DNA from: Pseudomonas promysalinigenes
GTDB taxonomy: Bacteria; Pseudomonadota; Gammaproteobacteria; Pseudomonadales; Pseudomonadaceae
Direction of reading: 5' to 3'
DNA length: 64,000 nucleotides
Assembly: GCF_014269025.2 (NCBI RefSeq)
Contig: NZ_CP077094.1
Coordinates: forward strand, 2,914,001 to 2,978,000
Shown here: positions 27,475-36,087 of the stretch, one piece after another
Layout: each line of letters starts with the position of its first letter
Position numbering within the stretch: the first letter of the stretch is position 1
Made by a program: the position numbers and the translations under genes
Notes under the pieces: generated by a model
Database searches by the model: none
Seen by the model: only the letters and a program-made list of their open reading frames with translations
What the model was told of the DNA's origin: nothing

Positions 27475-27861
27475 CTACCCATCTTCATGCTGGTGTGCGG
27501 AGTGAGGATTAGCTGACCGTGAAGTCTTGGTAAGAGTCTCAGCAATCCTCAGTATAAAGTCCCTGTCCCGATCAACCAGTGAGTTGAAGATCGCCAACAA
27601 CTCCTTAGCCTCGCCGCTCAGCTCCTCTAGTGGGGCCGACTCCCGACGTCCTGTCAGTACATAGTGCACGTCTACCCCAAACTCCTGAGCTTTGTACAGG
27701 TACAGCCCCCCAGGGTCTCTGCCATCATTTTCATAGAGAGTCTGAGTTCTCCGGGACACACCTAGCATCTTCGAGAAGTCCGTCTGACTGAGACCAAATC
27801 GCAGACGCTCCTCACGCAATCTCAAACCGACAGAACGTGGTAACCCACTGAATTTTTCCAT
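27475..27861 (-). CDS. XRE-family HTH transcriptional regulator (128 aa)
   Basis: Residues about 12-65 are a Cro/CI-type helix-turn-helix (RLREERLRFGLSQTDFSKMLGVSRRTQTLYE). The C-terminal half (SGEAKELLAIFNSLVDRDRDFILRIAE) is helical. It starts 2 nt after the stop of the DMT transporter gene, so the two are translationally coupled, and it may regulate that exporter. Confidence 0.88.
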   Translation of the reverse strand: MEKFSGLPRSVGLRLREERLRFGLSQTDFSKMLGVSRRTQTLYENDGRDPGGLYLYKAQEFGVDVHYVLTGRRESAPLEELSGEAKELLAIFNSLVDRDRDFILRIAETLTKTSRSANPHSAHQHEDG

Positions 27862-27863
27862 TT

Positions 27864-28775
27864 TTAGTCTACAGCCACGGTCAAAGATTTCCGAAGCAGA
27901 CGCGGCAGTCGAAGCTCACTGATCAGCATGCCCGAGATGATCATCACCGCCCCAATGATGTTCATGACCGTAAACCTGTCTCCTGCAAGCAGATAGCCAA
28001 AGAGCGCTCCAAAAATGGGCTCGCAGATCAGCAGCAATGCCACCTTCTGAGCAGAAAGCACCGCCTGAGCACGGGTCTGAACGAAGTAGGCCAGGGCCGT
28101 ACCAAACACCGCTACCACCAAAGTAACTGTTAGAGATGGTGCAGTATCCGGGACCGAAAACTCCCCCGCCACAACACTCCAGACCAACGACAACAAGCCA
28201 ACAACGAGGAGCTGGATGAACGCGAGCACCAATGAAGAAGAGCTGAATTTGATCTTGGCCAGGACCACGATGTGTATGGCGAAGAAGATGGCGCAGCCGA
28301 GGATAAGCAGATCACCTGAGTGGATTGCGTAACCATTGAGGCTTAGCAGAGCCAGACCAACCAAAGCTACTAAGGCGCCCAACGCCTGCTTCAACGAAAG
28401 CCTTTCAGCATTGATCAAGAACAGGAAAAATGGGGTAAGTACTACCGAAAGCCCCGTGATGAAACCAGCATTGGAAGGGGTCGTGTGACCCAGCCCACTC
28501 GTTTGAAAAGCGAAAGCGATGAACAAGACCACGCCGGCTAGCGAACCGGCAAGCCAGTCTTTAGCGGTGAGCGCATGTAACCGTCGCCAAGCAAAAGGAA
28601 GAAGTGCAATAGCACCCAGCAGAAAAATCCAAGCATTCAGCGCCGAAGCGCTCATACTGTGCAGATTCTGCTGCTTCGCAACGAAACTCCACCCCCAAAT
28701 CGCAGTAATCCCAATCAGCGCTGCGGTCCACGTCTTGTTCGAATTCACATAAACCTCAGTTGCCTGGCTCTTCAA
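27864..28775 (-). CDS. DMT-family (EamA) membrane transporter
   Basis: The 303-residue protein has about 10 hydrophobic segments in two EamA repeats, with TAIWGWSFVAKQ at the start of the first repeat and GFITGLSVVLTPFF and CEPIFGALFGYLLAG as typical EamA signatures. These inner membrane proteins mostly export amino acids or other metabolites. It is coupled to a downstream XRE regulator gene. The substrate is unknown. Confidence 0.9.
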   Translation of the reverse strand: MKSQATEVYVNSNKTWTAALIGITAIWGWSFVAKQQNLHSMSASALNAWIFLLGAIALLPFAWRRLHALTAKDWLAGSLAGVVLFIAFAFQTSGLGHTTPSNAGFITGLSVVLTPFFLFLINAERLSLKQALGALVALVGLALLSLNGYAIHSGDLLILGCAIFFAIHIVVLAKIKFSSSSLVLAFIQLLVVGLLSLVWSVVAGEFSVPDTAPSLTVTLVVAVFGTALAYFVQTRAQAVLSAQKVALLLICEPIFGALFGYLLAGDRFTVMNIIGAVMIISGMLISELRLPRLLRKSLTVAVD

Positions 28776-28859
28776 GGAGGGCCGATGATAACCAGATTAC
28801 GTCAATCCATTCCACAGTAGATATCCAGTCCACGATGTCTTGCGAGGCTCAATTCCCTC

Positions 28860-30323
28860 CTATCTCACAGCATCGTAGAGACATCGCAATCGCCTAACCG
28901 CACCTTCCACCTCAGCATCCCTAATGCCTCCATAGCCAAGAACCAGCAGGTTATCGTCACCAGCCCGAGGATCTAACGCGTACGCGCCGCGCAATGTGAG
29001 CCCATGATCGACCGCCGCGCTGATCATTTTGCTCGCCGTACCCTCCGGACCGACTTTCACTGCCAGGTGCAAACCGGCCTGACCCGGTGAGTATTGAATG
29101 TCCCCACCAAAATAGGCGTCGAGAGCTGATTGCAGACGAGAGCGGCGCTGGGCATAGACTGCTCGCATTCGCCGGATGTGTGTGGCGAAATGACCTTCCA
29201 AGATGAAATCGGCCATCGCGGCTTGAAGCGTCAGAAATCCAGGTCGGTAAAGCTGGGTCATCCCTTTGCTAAAGGCATCTGCCAATGCCTCTGGAACGAC
29301 AAGGTAGCTCAACCGCAAACCGGGAAATGTCACCTTGCTGAACGTCCCAAGGTAAATCACTCGGTTCTTGTTACCCAAACCCTGCATAGAGGGCAAAGGA
29401 TCAATGTCATAACGAAACTCGCTGTCGTAATCATCCTCAATCAACCATAGGTTTTGCGCCTCTGCGAAAGACAGCCATTCACGCCGACGCTGCAAGGTCA
29501 TGATGCTCCCCGTGGGGTATTGATGGGATGGCGTGACAAATGCTAGACGCGAACCCTCCGCCACACCCGCCTCAGGTATGCGGGCCCCCTCTAAATCAAG
29601 GTGAAGTGGGCGACATTCAAGGCCTGCGGCCGAGAGCACGACTGGGGCCCCCCAATGGCATGGGCTTTCAATCAGAGCTGCATCACCAGGGTCCGTTAAC
29701 AGCTTTGCAATCAGGTCGAGCGACTGATGGGTCCCCATAGTGATGATCACCTGTTGAGGGCTGCATCTCACTGCTCTCGATGTGTACAGATAGGCACTGA
29801 GGGCGTCCCGCAACGGCCTATATCCGCCGTGCTCAACATACCCGGTGAGTTCGGCATGGTTCCGTTTCAGATAGCGATTCTGAAGACGCCGCCAGATGTG
29901 AAATGGAAAGAATTCTGTATCAGCAACACCTGGAACAAATGCCCCTCCTGCCTTGGCAAGCCCTGTAACACGGCGTGTGATTTCAGCACCGCGACTGGAG
30001 AGTAGGCGATCAGCTTCCAAAGACTCGTCAGTACCGGGGTCACGATGGAAAGTCCGCGGCAGCGTGTCTGCCACGTAAGTACCACTCCCCGATTTTGAGT
30101 AGAGATAGCCCTCTGTGGTGAGCCGCTCATAGACAAGCGATGTAGTCACCCTGGAAATCTTTAGGTGCTCAGCCAAGGCGCGAGTAGAGGGCATACGGGC
30201 GTCGACCGGCAGGTGTCCCTGAAGGATCGCCTCCCGGATCCCTTCGTAGATTTGCCGCTGAAGACTGATACCACTTTGGCGATCCAGCGAGCCAAGCAGC
30301 AAGTCGTGTAGCAATACCGCCAT
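28860..30323 (-). CDS. MocR-type (GntR/aminotransferase) transcriptional regulator
   Basis: The 487-residue protein joins an N-terminal winged helix of the GntR type (LPVDARMPSTRALAEHLKISRVTTSLVYERL) to a fold-type I aminotransferase domain with IEDDYDSEFRYD and the PLP lysine in YLGTFSKVTFPGLRL. Such regulators use a PLP adduct of their ligand as signal. It is divergent from gbuA and about 220 nt from a 44-bp motif that also precedes the APC permease at 49421. It is therefore the best candidate regulator of the guanidinobutyrate/arginine genes. Confidence 0.92.
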   Translation of the reverse strand: MAVLLHDLLLGSLDRQSGISLQRQIYEGIREAILQGHLPVDARMPSTRALAEHLKISRVTTSLVYERLTTEGYLYSKSGSGTYVADTLPRTFHRDPGTDESLEADRLLSSRGAEITRRVTGLAKAGGAFVPGVADTEFFPFHIWRRLQNRYLKRNHAELTGYVEHGGYRPLRDALSAYLYTSRAVRCSPQQVIITMGTHQSLDLIAKLLTDPGDAALIESPCHWGAPVVLSAAGLECRPLHLDLEGARIPEAGVAEGSRLAFVTPSHQYPTGSIMTLQRRREWLSFAEAQNLWLIEDDYDSEFRYDIDPLPSMQGLGNKNRVIYLGTFSKVTFPGLRLSYLVVPEALADAFSKGMTQLYRPGFLTLQAAMADFILEGHFATHIRRMRAVYAQRRSRLQSALDAYFGGDIQYSPGQAGLHLAVKVGPEGTASKMISAAVDHGLTLRGAYALDPRAGDDNLLVLGYGGIRDAEVEGAVRRLRCLYDAVR

Positions 30324-30742
30324 TTTGGTCTCACCACTCTCACCTTAAACGGACACGATCATAAAGCCGTTTCCCGCGGCAGTCAGCCTCGCCTTCCGCT
30401 CAAAGCGGCCTTATCAACTGCACCGTTATGGCCGCAACAGATAGATCCATCCTCCGGATTCTGACCACTCTTCAGCCTGGCAGGGCCCTTCAAGCAAGGT
30501 CTTTCCAGGCGTCCCCAAGCGAGCATAGAGACTCTATCATGTGGACTTATTGTCCACTGTAGACATTTAGGATATAAATATACCTAGAATCTCCTGCCCA
30601 ATCAGCTATGACCCATGAGTGAGAGGGTCGGCGCAAGCGCTACCTCGGCACAACTGCGCGCTCATCAAGGTGATGGGATGTTCCTGATGCAAACAGATTG
30701 AGTCCGCTAGACGTTTACATACCTCCAGCCTGAGAGAGATCC
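30324..30742. other. Divergent control region mocR / gbuA
   Basis: 418 nt without a gene. It contains GTGGAC-N5-GTCCAC at 30541-30556 inside the shared 44-bp motif. GAGAGAGA before ATG 30743 serves as ribosome binding site of gbuA. Confidence 0.5.
30541..30584 (+). promoter_or_regulatory. Shared 44-bp motif, copy 1 (upstream of gbuA)
   Basis: The segment containing TTATTGTC, GAC and TTTAGGATATAAAT matches 49284-49327 upstream of an APC permease gene at 35 of 44 positions. Its left part is a palindrome GTGGAC-TTATT-GTCCAC. The AT-rich right part resembles a -10 region. Probable promoter plus binding site for the MocR regulator. Confidence 0.65.
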
Positions 30743-31702
30743 ATGACAAGAAAACTACATCAGCCCTTGGGCGGCAATGAGATGCCCCGCTTTGGTGGCA
30801 TCGCAACCATGCTTCGCCTGCCGCACATTCAATCCCCTGAGCAATTGAAGGAGCTGGACGCAGCTTTCGTTGGCGTACCTTTGGACATCGGTACATCACT
30901 GCGTTCGGGAACACGATTCGGCCCGCGATCGATTCGCGCAGAATCCGTGATGATCCGCCCGTACAACATGGCAACAGGGGCAGCTCCGTTCGATTCGCTG
31001 AACGTAGCGGATATCGGTGATGTAGCAATCAACACCTTCAACTTGAAAGAAGCGGTGCGGATCATCGAGGAGTCTTACGACCGAATCGTGGGTCATGGAA
31101 TCCTTCCCCTCACCTTGGGCGGGGATCACACAATCACTCTGCCCATTCTGCGCGCGCTCCACAAAAAGCACGGAAAAATTGGTCTCGTCCACATTGATGC
31201 TCATGCCGACGTCAACGACGAGATGTTCGGCGAGAAGATCGCTCATGGCACAACCTTCCGCCGCGCGGCTGAGGAAGGGCTCTTGGATTGCAACCGTGTT
31301 GTGCAGATTGGCCTTAGAGCACAGGGCTATACCGCAGACGACTTCAACTGGAGCCGCAATCAGGGCTTCCGGGTGGTTCAGGCCGAAGAGTGCTGGCACA
31401 AGTCCCTTGAACCTCTTATGGCCGAGGTACGCGAAAAGGTTGGTGGTGGGCCGGTCTATCTGTCCTTCGATATCGACGGGATCGATCCTGCTTGGGCACC
31501 CGGCACAGGCACTCCAGAAATTGGCGGCCTGACAACCATTCAAGCGATTGAAATTATCCGCGGCTGTGACGGCCTCGATCTTATCGGTTGCGACGTCGTC
31601 GAAGTCTCCCCGCCTTACGACACCACCGGCAACACCTCCCTTCTGGGAGCAAACCTGCTCTACGAAATGCTCTGCGTACTACCGGGCGTTATTCGCCGTT
31701 AA
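30743..31702 (+). CDS. gbuA: Guanidinobutyrase (ureohydrolase family), copy 1
   Basis: The 319-residue enzyme has the three metal-binding blocks of ureohydrolases: LGGDHTITL, HIDAHADVNDE and SFDIDGIDPAWAPGTGTPE. Its length and N-terminus MPRFGGIATMLRLP fit GbuA of Pseudomonas, which hydrolyses 4-guanidinobutyrate to GABA and urea using two Mn ions. A second, very similar copy is at 37430. An aldehyde dehydrogenase gene that would make the substrate follows at 32085. Agmatinase activity is the main alternative. Confidence 0.9.
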   Translation: MTRKLHQPLGGNEMPRFGGIATMLRLPHIQSPEQLKELDAAFVGVPLDIGTSLRSGTRFGPRSIRAESVMIRPYNMATGAAPFDSLNVADIGDVAINTFNLKEAVRIIEESYDRIVGHGILPLTLGGDHTITLPILRALHKKHGKIGLVHIDAHADVNDEMFGEKIAHGTTFRRAAEEGLLDCNRVVQIGLRAQGYTADDFNWSRNQGFRVVQAEECWHKSLEPLMAEVREKVGGGPVYLSFDIDGIDPAWAPGTGTPEIGGLTTIQAIEIIRGCDGLDLIGCDVVEVSPPYDTTGNTSLLGANLLYEMLCVLPGVIRR

Positions 31703-31706
31703 CCAC

Positions 31707-31730
31707 AAGGGAGGCTCTGCCTCCCTTTTT
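31707..31730 (+). terminator. Rho-independent terminator of gbuA copy 1
   Basis: AAGGGAGGC pairs with GCCTCCCTT around a 3-nt loop and runs into TTTTT. Confidence 0.9.
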
Positions 31731-32084
31731 CTGTAGAAGGCCGTGCCATGTACAGAAATAGAAGACTTGGCGAGGACTAGGCGGATGGCTGCAAGTGCAG
31801 CGCTCGGCTTGCGCAATTCGTCGATCCTCTCGCGAATCTGGCCGGCCCAGCCCATATCAGCCTGTCAGCTTCATCGTTCACGCCCGCCATCCTCTATTGG
31901 TTACTTCTGGTCACGTTACCCGAGCCTGGGGAGGTGTAAGGCCCCAAATGCCCAGAGCCCGCCAAGCACCAATCACACCCGGCGAAAAATGATGCTCGCA
32001 AGACAAATCGACCTGCCTTGATTTCTACCTATAAGCAAAAAATTTACATCCTTCAGCCAATGACCACTTTCGATAGGAGTACAC
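31731..32084. other. Gap after gbuA copy 1 with a short ORF remnant
   Basis: At 31748-31780 ATGTACAGAAATAGAAG opens a 10-codon frame that resembles the start at 38432 after gbuA copy 2 (ATGTACAAGAATAAAAG). This suggests a shared ancestral downstream gene now lost. The rest of the gap shows no gene; GGAGTACAC before 32085 is the aldehyde dehydrogenase ribosome binding site. Confidence 0.45.
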
Positions 32085-33569
32085 ATGACCGTACATGATT
32101 GGCAAAAAATGGCACTAGCGTTGAACATCGAAGGGCGAGCCTTCATCGATGGTGAATACCGAGATGCCCTGAACGGCGAGGTCTTCGACTGCCTAAGTCC
32201 AATTGACGGACGCCTGCTTTGCCAGGTTGCGAGTTGCGACGATGCCGATGCAGAGTTGGCAGTCAGTGCTGCTCGACAAGCTTTTGAACGTGGCGAATGG
32301 AGTCGTATGGCTCCTGCGGAGCGTAAGAAAGTGCTGCTGCGTCTTGCACAACTCATGGAAGCGCATACCGAAGAATTGGCGCTGCTCGAAACGTTGGACA
32401 TGGGAAAGCCAATCAGTGATTCGCTGAGCCTGGACGTACCTGGCTCTTACGAATGTGTTGCGTGGACAGCCGAAGCGATCGATAAGGTGTATGGAGAAGT
32501 CGCTCCGGTTCCAGAGAACCAGCTTGGCCTGATCACGAGAGAGGCGGCCGGTGTAGTCGCCGCAATCGTACCGTGGAACTTTCCACTGCAAATGGCCTGC
32601 TGGAAGATCGCGCCAGCGCTCGCACTTGGCAACTCGGTCATCCTGAAGCCTTCTGAGAAATCCCCGCTGACCGCAATCCGCATTGCCGCTTTGGCCAAGG
32701 AAGCTGGTATCCCAAGTGGTGTTTTCAACGTGGTTCCCGGTTTTGGCCACACCATCGGCAACGCCCTCGCCATCCACAATGATGTTGATGTCTTGGCTTT
32801 TACCGGCTCGACCATGATTGCCAAAAAGCTTCTGGAAGCCTCAGGCAAATCAAACATGAAGCGGGTTTGGTTGGAAGCCGGCGGGAAGAGTCCACATCTG
32901 GTATTCGCCGATGCAGATCTAGATCGCGCAGCGGAGGCAGTCGCAGCGGGTATCGCATTCAATCAGGGTGAGGTCTGCACTGCGGGATCCCGGTTGCTGG
33001 TCGATGAATCCATCAAGGAGGCGCTGCTGGACAAAATTTCGAGCGCCATGACCGCCTGGCAACCAGGTAACCCGCTGGATCCTTCGACGCGAGTCGGTGC
33101 AATTGTCGACCGCCAGCAAATGGAGAAAATCCTGGAGTACGTGGAGATCGGCAAACAAGAAGGCGCCAAGCTGCGTGAAGGCGGATGCCAAGTGCTATCC
33201 GAGAGTGGTGGCACCTACGTTAGCCCCGCCATTTTTGAGGCAGCCAATGGAGATATGCGTGTCGCTCGCGAGGAAATCTTCGGCCCCGTTCTCAGCGTCA
33301 TCTCCTTCAATGATGAAGCACAAGCCGTCTCCATCGCCAACGACTCTGAATACGGACTCGCCGCAGGCATCTGGACGCGCGATCTCGCCCGAGCACACCG
33401 TGTTTCGCGGGCATTGCGTGCCGGGAGTGTATGGGTCAACCAATACGACGCCGGTGACATGACCGCTCCCTTCGGTGGTTATAAACAATCAGGTAACGGT
33501 CGTGACCGCTCTCTGCACGCTTTCGATAAGTACAGCGAGCTGAAGGCAACCTGGATCAGCCTCGACTAA
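32085..33569 (+). CDS. Aldehyde dehydrogenase (4-guanidinobutyraldehyde / gamma-aminobutyraldehyde type), copy 1
   Basis: The 494-residue NAD(P)-dependent enzyme has VPWNFPLQM (catalytic Asn), FTGST (cofactor loop), LEAGGKSPH (general base Glu) and NQGEVCTAGSRLLV (nucleophilic Cys). The pattern is that of the PuuC/KauB group, which oxidises omega-amino and guanidino aldehydes. In Pseudomonas, KauB converts 4-guanidinobutyraldehyde to 4-guanidinobutyrate, the substrate of GbuA encoded just upstream. A close paralogue of the same length is at 44233. Confidence 0.9.
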   Translation: MTVHDWQKMALALNIEGRAFIDGEYRDALNGEVFDCLSPIDGRLLCQVASCDDADAELAVSAARQAFERGEWSRMAPAERKKVLLRLAQLMEAHTEELALLETLDMGKPISDSLSLDVPGSYECVAWTAEAIDKVYGEVAPVPENQLGLITREAAGVVAAIVPWNFPLQMACWKIAPALALGNSVILKPSEKSPLTAIRIAALAKEAGIPSGVFNVVPGFGHTIGNALAIHNDVDVLAFTGSTMIAKKLLEASGKSNMKRVWLEAGGKSPHLVFADADLDRAAEAVAAGIAFNQGEVCTAGSRLLVDESIKEALLDKISSAMTAWQPGNPLDPSTRVGAIVDRQQMEKILEYVEIGKQEGAKLREGGCQVLSESGGTYVSPAIFEAANGDMRVAREEIFGPVLSVISFNDEAQAVSIANDSEYGLAAGIWTRDLARAHRVSRALRAGSVWVNQYDAGDMTAPFGGYKQSGNGRDRSLHAFDKYSELKATWISLD

Positions 33570-33739
33570 TCCCGAAGGTTACAACTGAGCACCCTCAAGG
33601 TGGCCGCCAGCTACCTCGGGGGCCGCTCACCCACGAAAATGCATACGTCCGGCGAACTCACCTACCGCTGACGCACTTCCTGGATAATGGTGCTGCTTGC
33701 CACAATCAGGCATGCAAGGTGTGACCGCCAGACGCCTGC

Positions 33740-34055
33740 GAAACAAGCCCGGAATTGTGATCAACCCGTGACCGACGCATAAGGTATCGCAGCCGCCTTA
33801 CCGCAGAACCAGTCTCTTCGATCCTGATGCGGCTATCCCCCTCCCCCGAACGCCGTTCAATGACCAGGGGTACGCAAGGCCTGCAATCAGATCGGCCGCA
33901 TACGCGTCGATGGGGTCCTGTAGCCAATGGGTAAATTCCCTTCAAGCACCCACGCATGAATGAGCCGATGTAACTGACGCGGTGAAGTCGCCTTGCCACT
34001 GCGTGTGAGTTGACTGACAAGCAAATCGGCAAAACCGGCCGTACTAAGTGGACTC
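33740..34055 (-). pseudogene. Decayed MocR-type regulator, internal part deleted
   Basis: Reading leftwards, the segment ADLLVSQLTRSGKATSPRQL then WVLEGNLPIGYRTPSTR looks like the N-terminal GntR winged helix of a MocR regulator. It ends abruptly. In another frame, RIRIEETGSAVRRLRYLMRR resembles the C-terminal end of the same protein family. Nearly the whole aminotransferase domain is gone. It is divergent from the MBL-fold gene and was probably its regulator. Confidence 0.5.
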
Positions 34056-34080
34056 AAATATGGTCTTGATCTGGCCTTAT
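34046..34080 (+). promoter_or_regulatory. Repeated AAGTGGACT motif, copy 1 (upstream of the MBL gene)
   Basis: AAGTGGACTCAAATATGGTC followed by TTGATCTGGC matches 34899-34928 at most conserved positions (AAGTGGACT, ATG-TC, TCTGGC). It lies between the decayed mocR and the MBL gene, as expected for a MocR operator/promoter. Confidence 0.5.
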
Positions 34081-34156
34081 AGCTTGCATCCAGTAACCGG
34101 TAATGTCTGCTGCTCTCTGACCGACTCGCGGTCAGGCCGAGATCAGTGGAGTCATC

Positions 34157-34882
34157 ATGAAAATCGTGAGCCAAGATCGATGGTTCGAGCTGCAACATAT
34201 GGCCGACGGTATTAGCCTGATCCACGAACCTTGGATCAAGCCTTTCTATCGTTGCAACATGTGGTATGTCCTGGGACGCGACAAAGGCGCACTTATCGAC
34301 AGCGGATCAGGGCTGGTAAGCCTGCGCGAACAGATACCTCTGCTCACGGAACGTCCCGTATGCGCTATCGCTAGCCATACTCACTTCGATCATATCGCCG
34401 GCCATCACGAATTCAGTGAGCGAGTGGTCCATCGCAATGAAGCTCATGTGTTAGCCCACCCCAATCCCGACAACACATTGGCTAGGCAATTTGTCGGCGA
34501 TGAGATGTTCGATGCCCACCCAGAATGCCCGTTGTGCTACGCCGAATATCGCGTCAACGCTGCGCCCGCGACTCGAATGATTGAGGAGGGTGACGTGATC
34601 GATCTCGGAAACCGGGTCCTTGAAGTGCTACACACCCCCGGGCACTCTCCGGGAGGCATCAGCTTGTGGGAGCGCTCCACGCAAACGCTATTCAGCGGCG
34701 ACGTGATCTATGACGGCCCTCTGATCGAAGATGCTTACCACAGTAATTTAGACGACTACCTCATGAGCCTGGAGCGGCTTCTAAAGCTGCCGGTCACGAC
34801 GGTGCACGGTGGCCATTTCCCGAGCTTTTCTGGCAGTCGGCTCAAAACATTGATAGGTCAGTGGCTGGAAAGTCATCGCTAG
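34157..34882 (+). CDS. MBL-fold metallo-hydrolase
   Basis: The 241-residue protein has the metallo-beta-lactamase-fold metal sites: SHTHFDHIAGH (HxHxDH), HTPGHSPGG, FSGDVIYDG and a last ligand in VHGGHFPSF. This hydrolase family is diverse (thioesters, lactones, lactams and others), so the substrate is open. It is the first gene of a plus-strand run ending near 46609 with a kinase, class III PLP enzyme, gbuA copy 2, transporters and AruI. It may open a cyclic or ester intermediate of that pathway. Confidence 0.85.
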   Translation: MKIVSQDRWFELQHMADGISLIHEPWIKPFYRCNMWYVLGRDKGALIDSGSGLVSLREQIPLLTERPVCAIASHTHFDHIAGHHEFSERVVHRNEAHVLAHPNPDNTLARQFVGDEMFDAHPECPLCYAEYRVNAAPATRMIEEGDVIDLGNRVLEVLHTPGHSPGGISLWERSTQTLFSGDVIYDGPLIEDAYHSNLDDYLMSLERLLKLPVTTVHGGHFPSFSGSRLKTLIGQWLESHR

Positions 34883-34898
34883 TTAGTCCTCCCGCGCA

Positions 34899-34928
34899 AA
34901 GTGGACTTATAACATGCTCGTTTCTGGC
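34899..34928 (+). promoter_or_regulatory. Repeated AAGTGGACT motif, copy 2 (upstream of the kinase gene)
   Basis: AAGTGGACTTATAACATGCTC followed by GTTTCTGGC is similar to 34046-34080. It lies 16 nt after the MBL gene and about 90 nt before the kinase start, suggesting a second promoter under the same regulator. Confidence 0.5.
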
Positions 34929-35019
34929 TATATGTGATACCGCCATTCTGCCCTATCGTCGGTCTCATGTTGACGGGTACATCACCCGCTATCGATGCCA
35001 CCGACAGAGTGATTGTTCA

Positions 35020-36087
35020 GTGACGATTCAAACAAAACCCGCATTGGATCATGTCCTCACAGCCGCCAGCGCCCATGCCTCTGACGAGCAAGCCTGCGCG
35101 ATCGCCAAGCTGCACTATGGCCTGAGTGCTTGCGCTTCGTTACTCGCTGGCGAGCGAGACCTCAATTTCCACCTGCGATGCGACGACGACCGTCAGTTTC
35201 TGCTTAAGATTTCCAATCCGGCAGAAGACCCAAACGTCACCGACTTCCAGAACAAGGCATTGCTCCACATTCAGCACACTGCCCCTGAGCTGCCTGTCCA
35301 ACGAATCCACCCGACCACTACTGGTCTTCATCAAGTGTTCGTAAGCCTCGATGGCCAAACCGTTCTGGTACGCCTGTTCTCGTTCGTTGTAGGAACACCG
35401 CTGAACAAGGTCGAGCATCCGAGCCAGAAACTTCGCAGTGGGCTGGGCGATCATCTGGCTCGACTCGGGATAGCCCTGCGTGGCTTTTTCCATCCCGCTG
35501 CCGGCCATGAGCTGCTCTGGGACATTAAGCATTCGTCGCGCTTGAAGGGGTTGGTCGAGCACATCGAGAATGTCGAAGATCGCCAGCTTGCAGAGCACTT
35601 CCTCGATAACTTCGAGCAGTATGCCCTGCCACATCTCAAACGCTTGCGCGCTCAGGTTATTCACAACGACCTTAACTTTCATAATGTCATCGTCGACGAC
35701 CACAACGCAGAAGTCATTCGAAACATCCTCGACTTCGGCGACATGGTCCACGCCCCACTGATCAACGATCTAGCAGTTGCAGCATCCTACCAGTTGGGTC
35801 AGACGGGCGATCCGCTGGACCAGGCCATTGCATTCATCCAGGCCTACCACACCGTCTGCCCACTTGAAGAAATTGAGCAGGAAATTCTCTTTGACCTGAT
35901 TGCCGCACGCTTGGTGATGACCGTCGTCATCACCAATTGGCGCGCCTCGATGTACCCCGAAAACAGTGCCTACATCCTACGTAACGCGCCACTGGCGTGG
36001 AGCGCACTGCGCAGATTCAGACAGGTTCCACGTCAGACTGCACAACAGAAAATTCGTCAAATCTGCGCTCAGGAGGCACAGCAATGA
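35020..36087 (+). CDS. APH-fold kinase, hydroxylysine kinase-like
   Basis: About 355 residues from GTG 35020; the longer frame upstream has no homology and crosses the promoter motif. The APH/choline-kinase fold is shown by IHNDLNFHNVIVD (catalytic Asp, Brenner-type motif) and NILDFGDMVHAPLINDLAVA (metal-binding DFG). The DFGDM segment and its surroundings are typical of the hydroxylysine kinase (AGPHD1/HYKK) group rather than antibiotic kinases. Its stop overlaps the start of a class III PLP enzyme of the phospho-lyase type (ATGA at 36084-36087). The pair would phosphorylate an amino alcohol and then eliminate phosphate and ammonia to give an aldehyde. Confidence 0.8.
   Translation: MTIQTKPALDHVLTAASAHASDEQACAIAKLHYGLSACASLLAGERDLNFHLRCDDDRQFLLKISNPAEDPNVTDFQNKALLHIQHTAPELPVQRIHPTTTGLHQVFVSLDGQTVLVRLFSFVVGTPLNKVEHPSQKLRSGLGDHLARLGIALRGFFHPAAGHELLWDIKHSSRLKGLVEHIENVEDRQLAEHFLDNFEQYALPHLKRLRAQVIHNDLNFHNVIVDDHNAEVIRNILDFGDMVHAPLINDLAVAASYQLGQTGDPLDQAIAFIQAYHTVCPLEEIEQEILFDLIAARLVMTVVITNWRASMYPENSAYILRNAPLAWSALRRFRQVPRQTAQQKIRQICAQEAQQ

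Larger units (their letters stand above)
33570..34156. other. Gap holding a decayed mocR-type gene and the promoter of the MBL gene
   Basis: Between the aldehyde dehydrogenase and the MBL-fold gene there is no intact gene. Minus-strand fragments of a MocR-type regulator and a repeated AAGTGGACT motif are described separately. Confidence 0.5.

Noticed and set aside
34861..35019. Longer N-terminus of the hydroxylysine-kinase-like protein
   Set aside because: This extension overlaps the upstream MBL gene end and the AAGTGGACT promoter motif and shows no homology; GTG 35020 fits the family start better.
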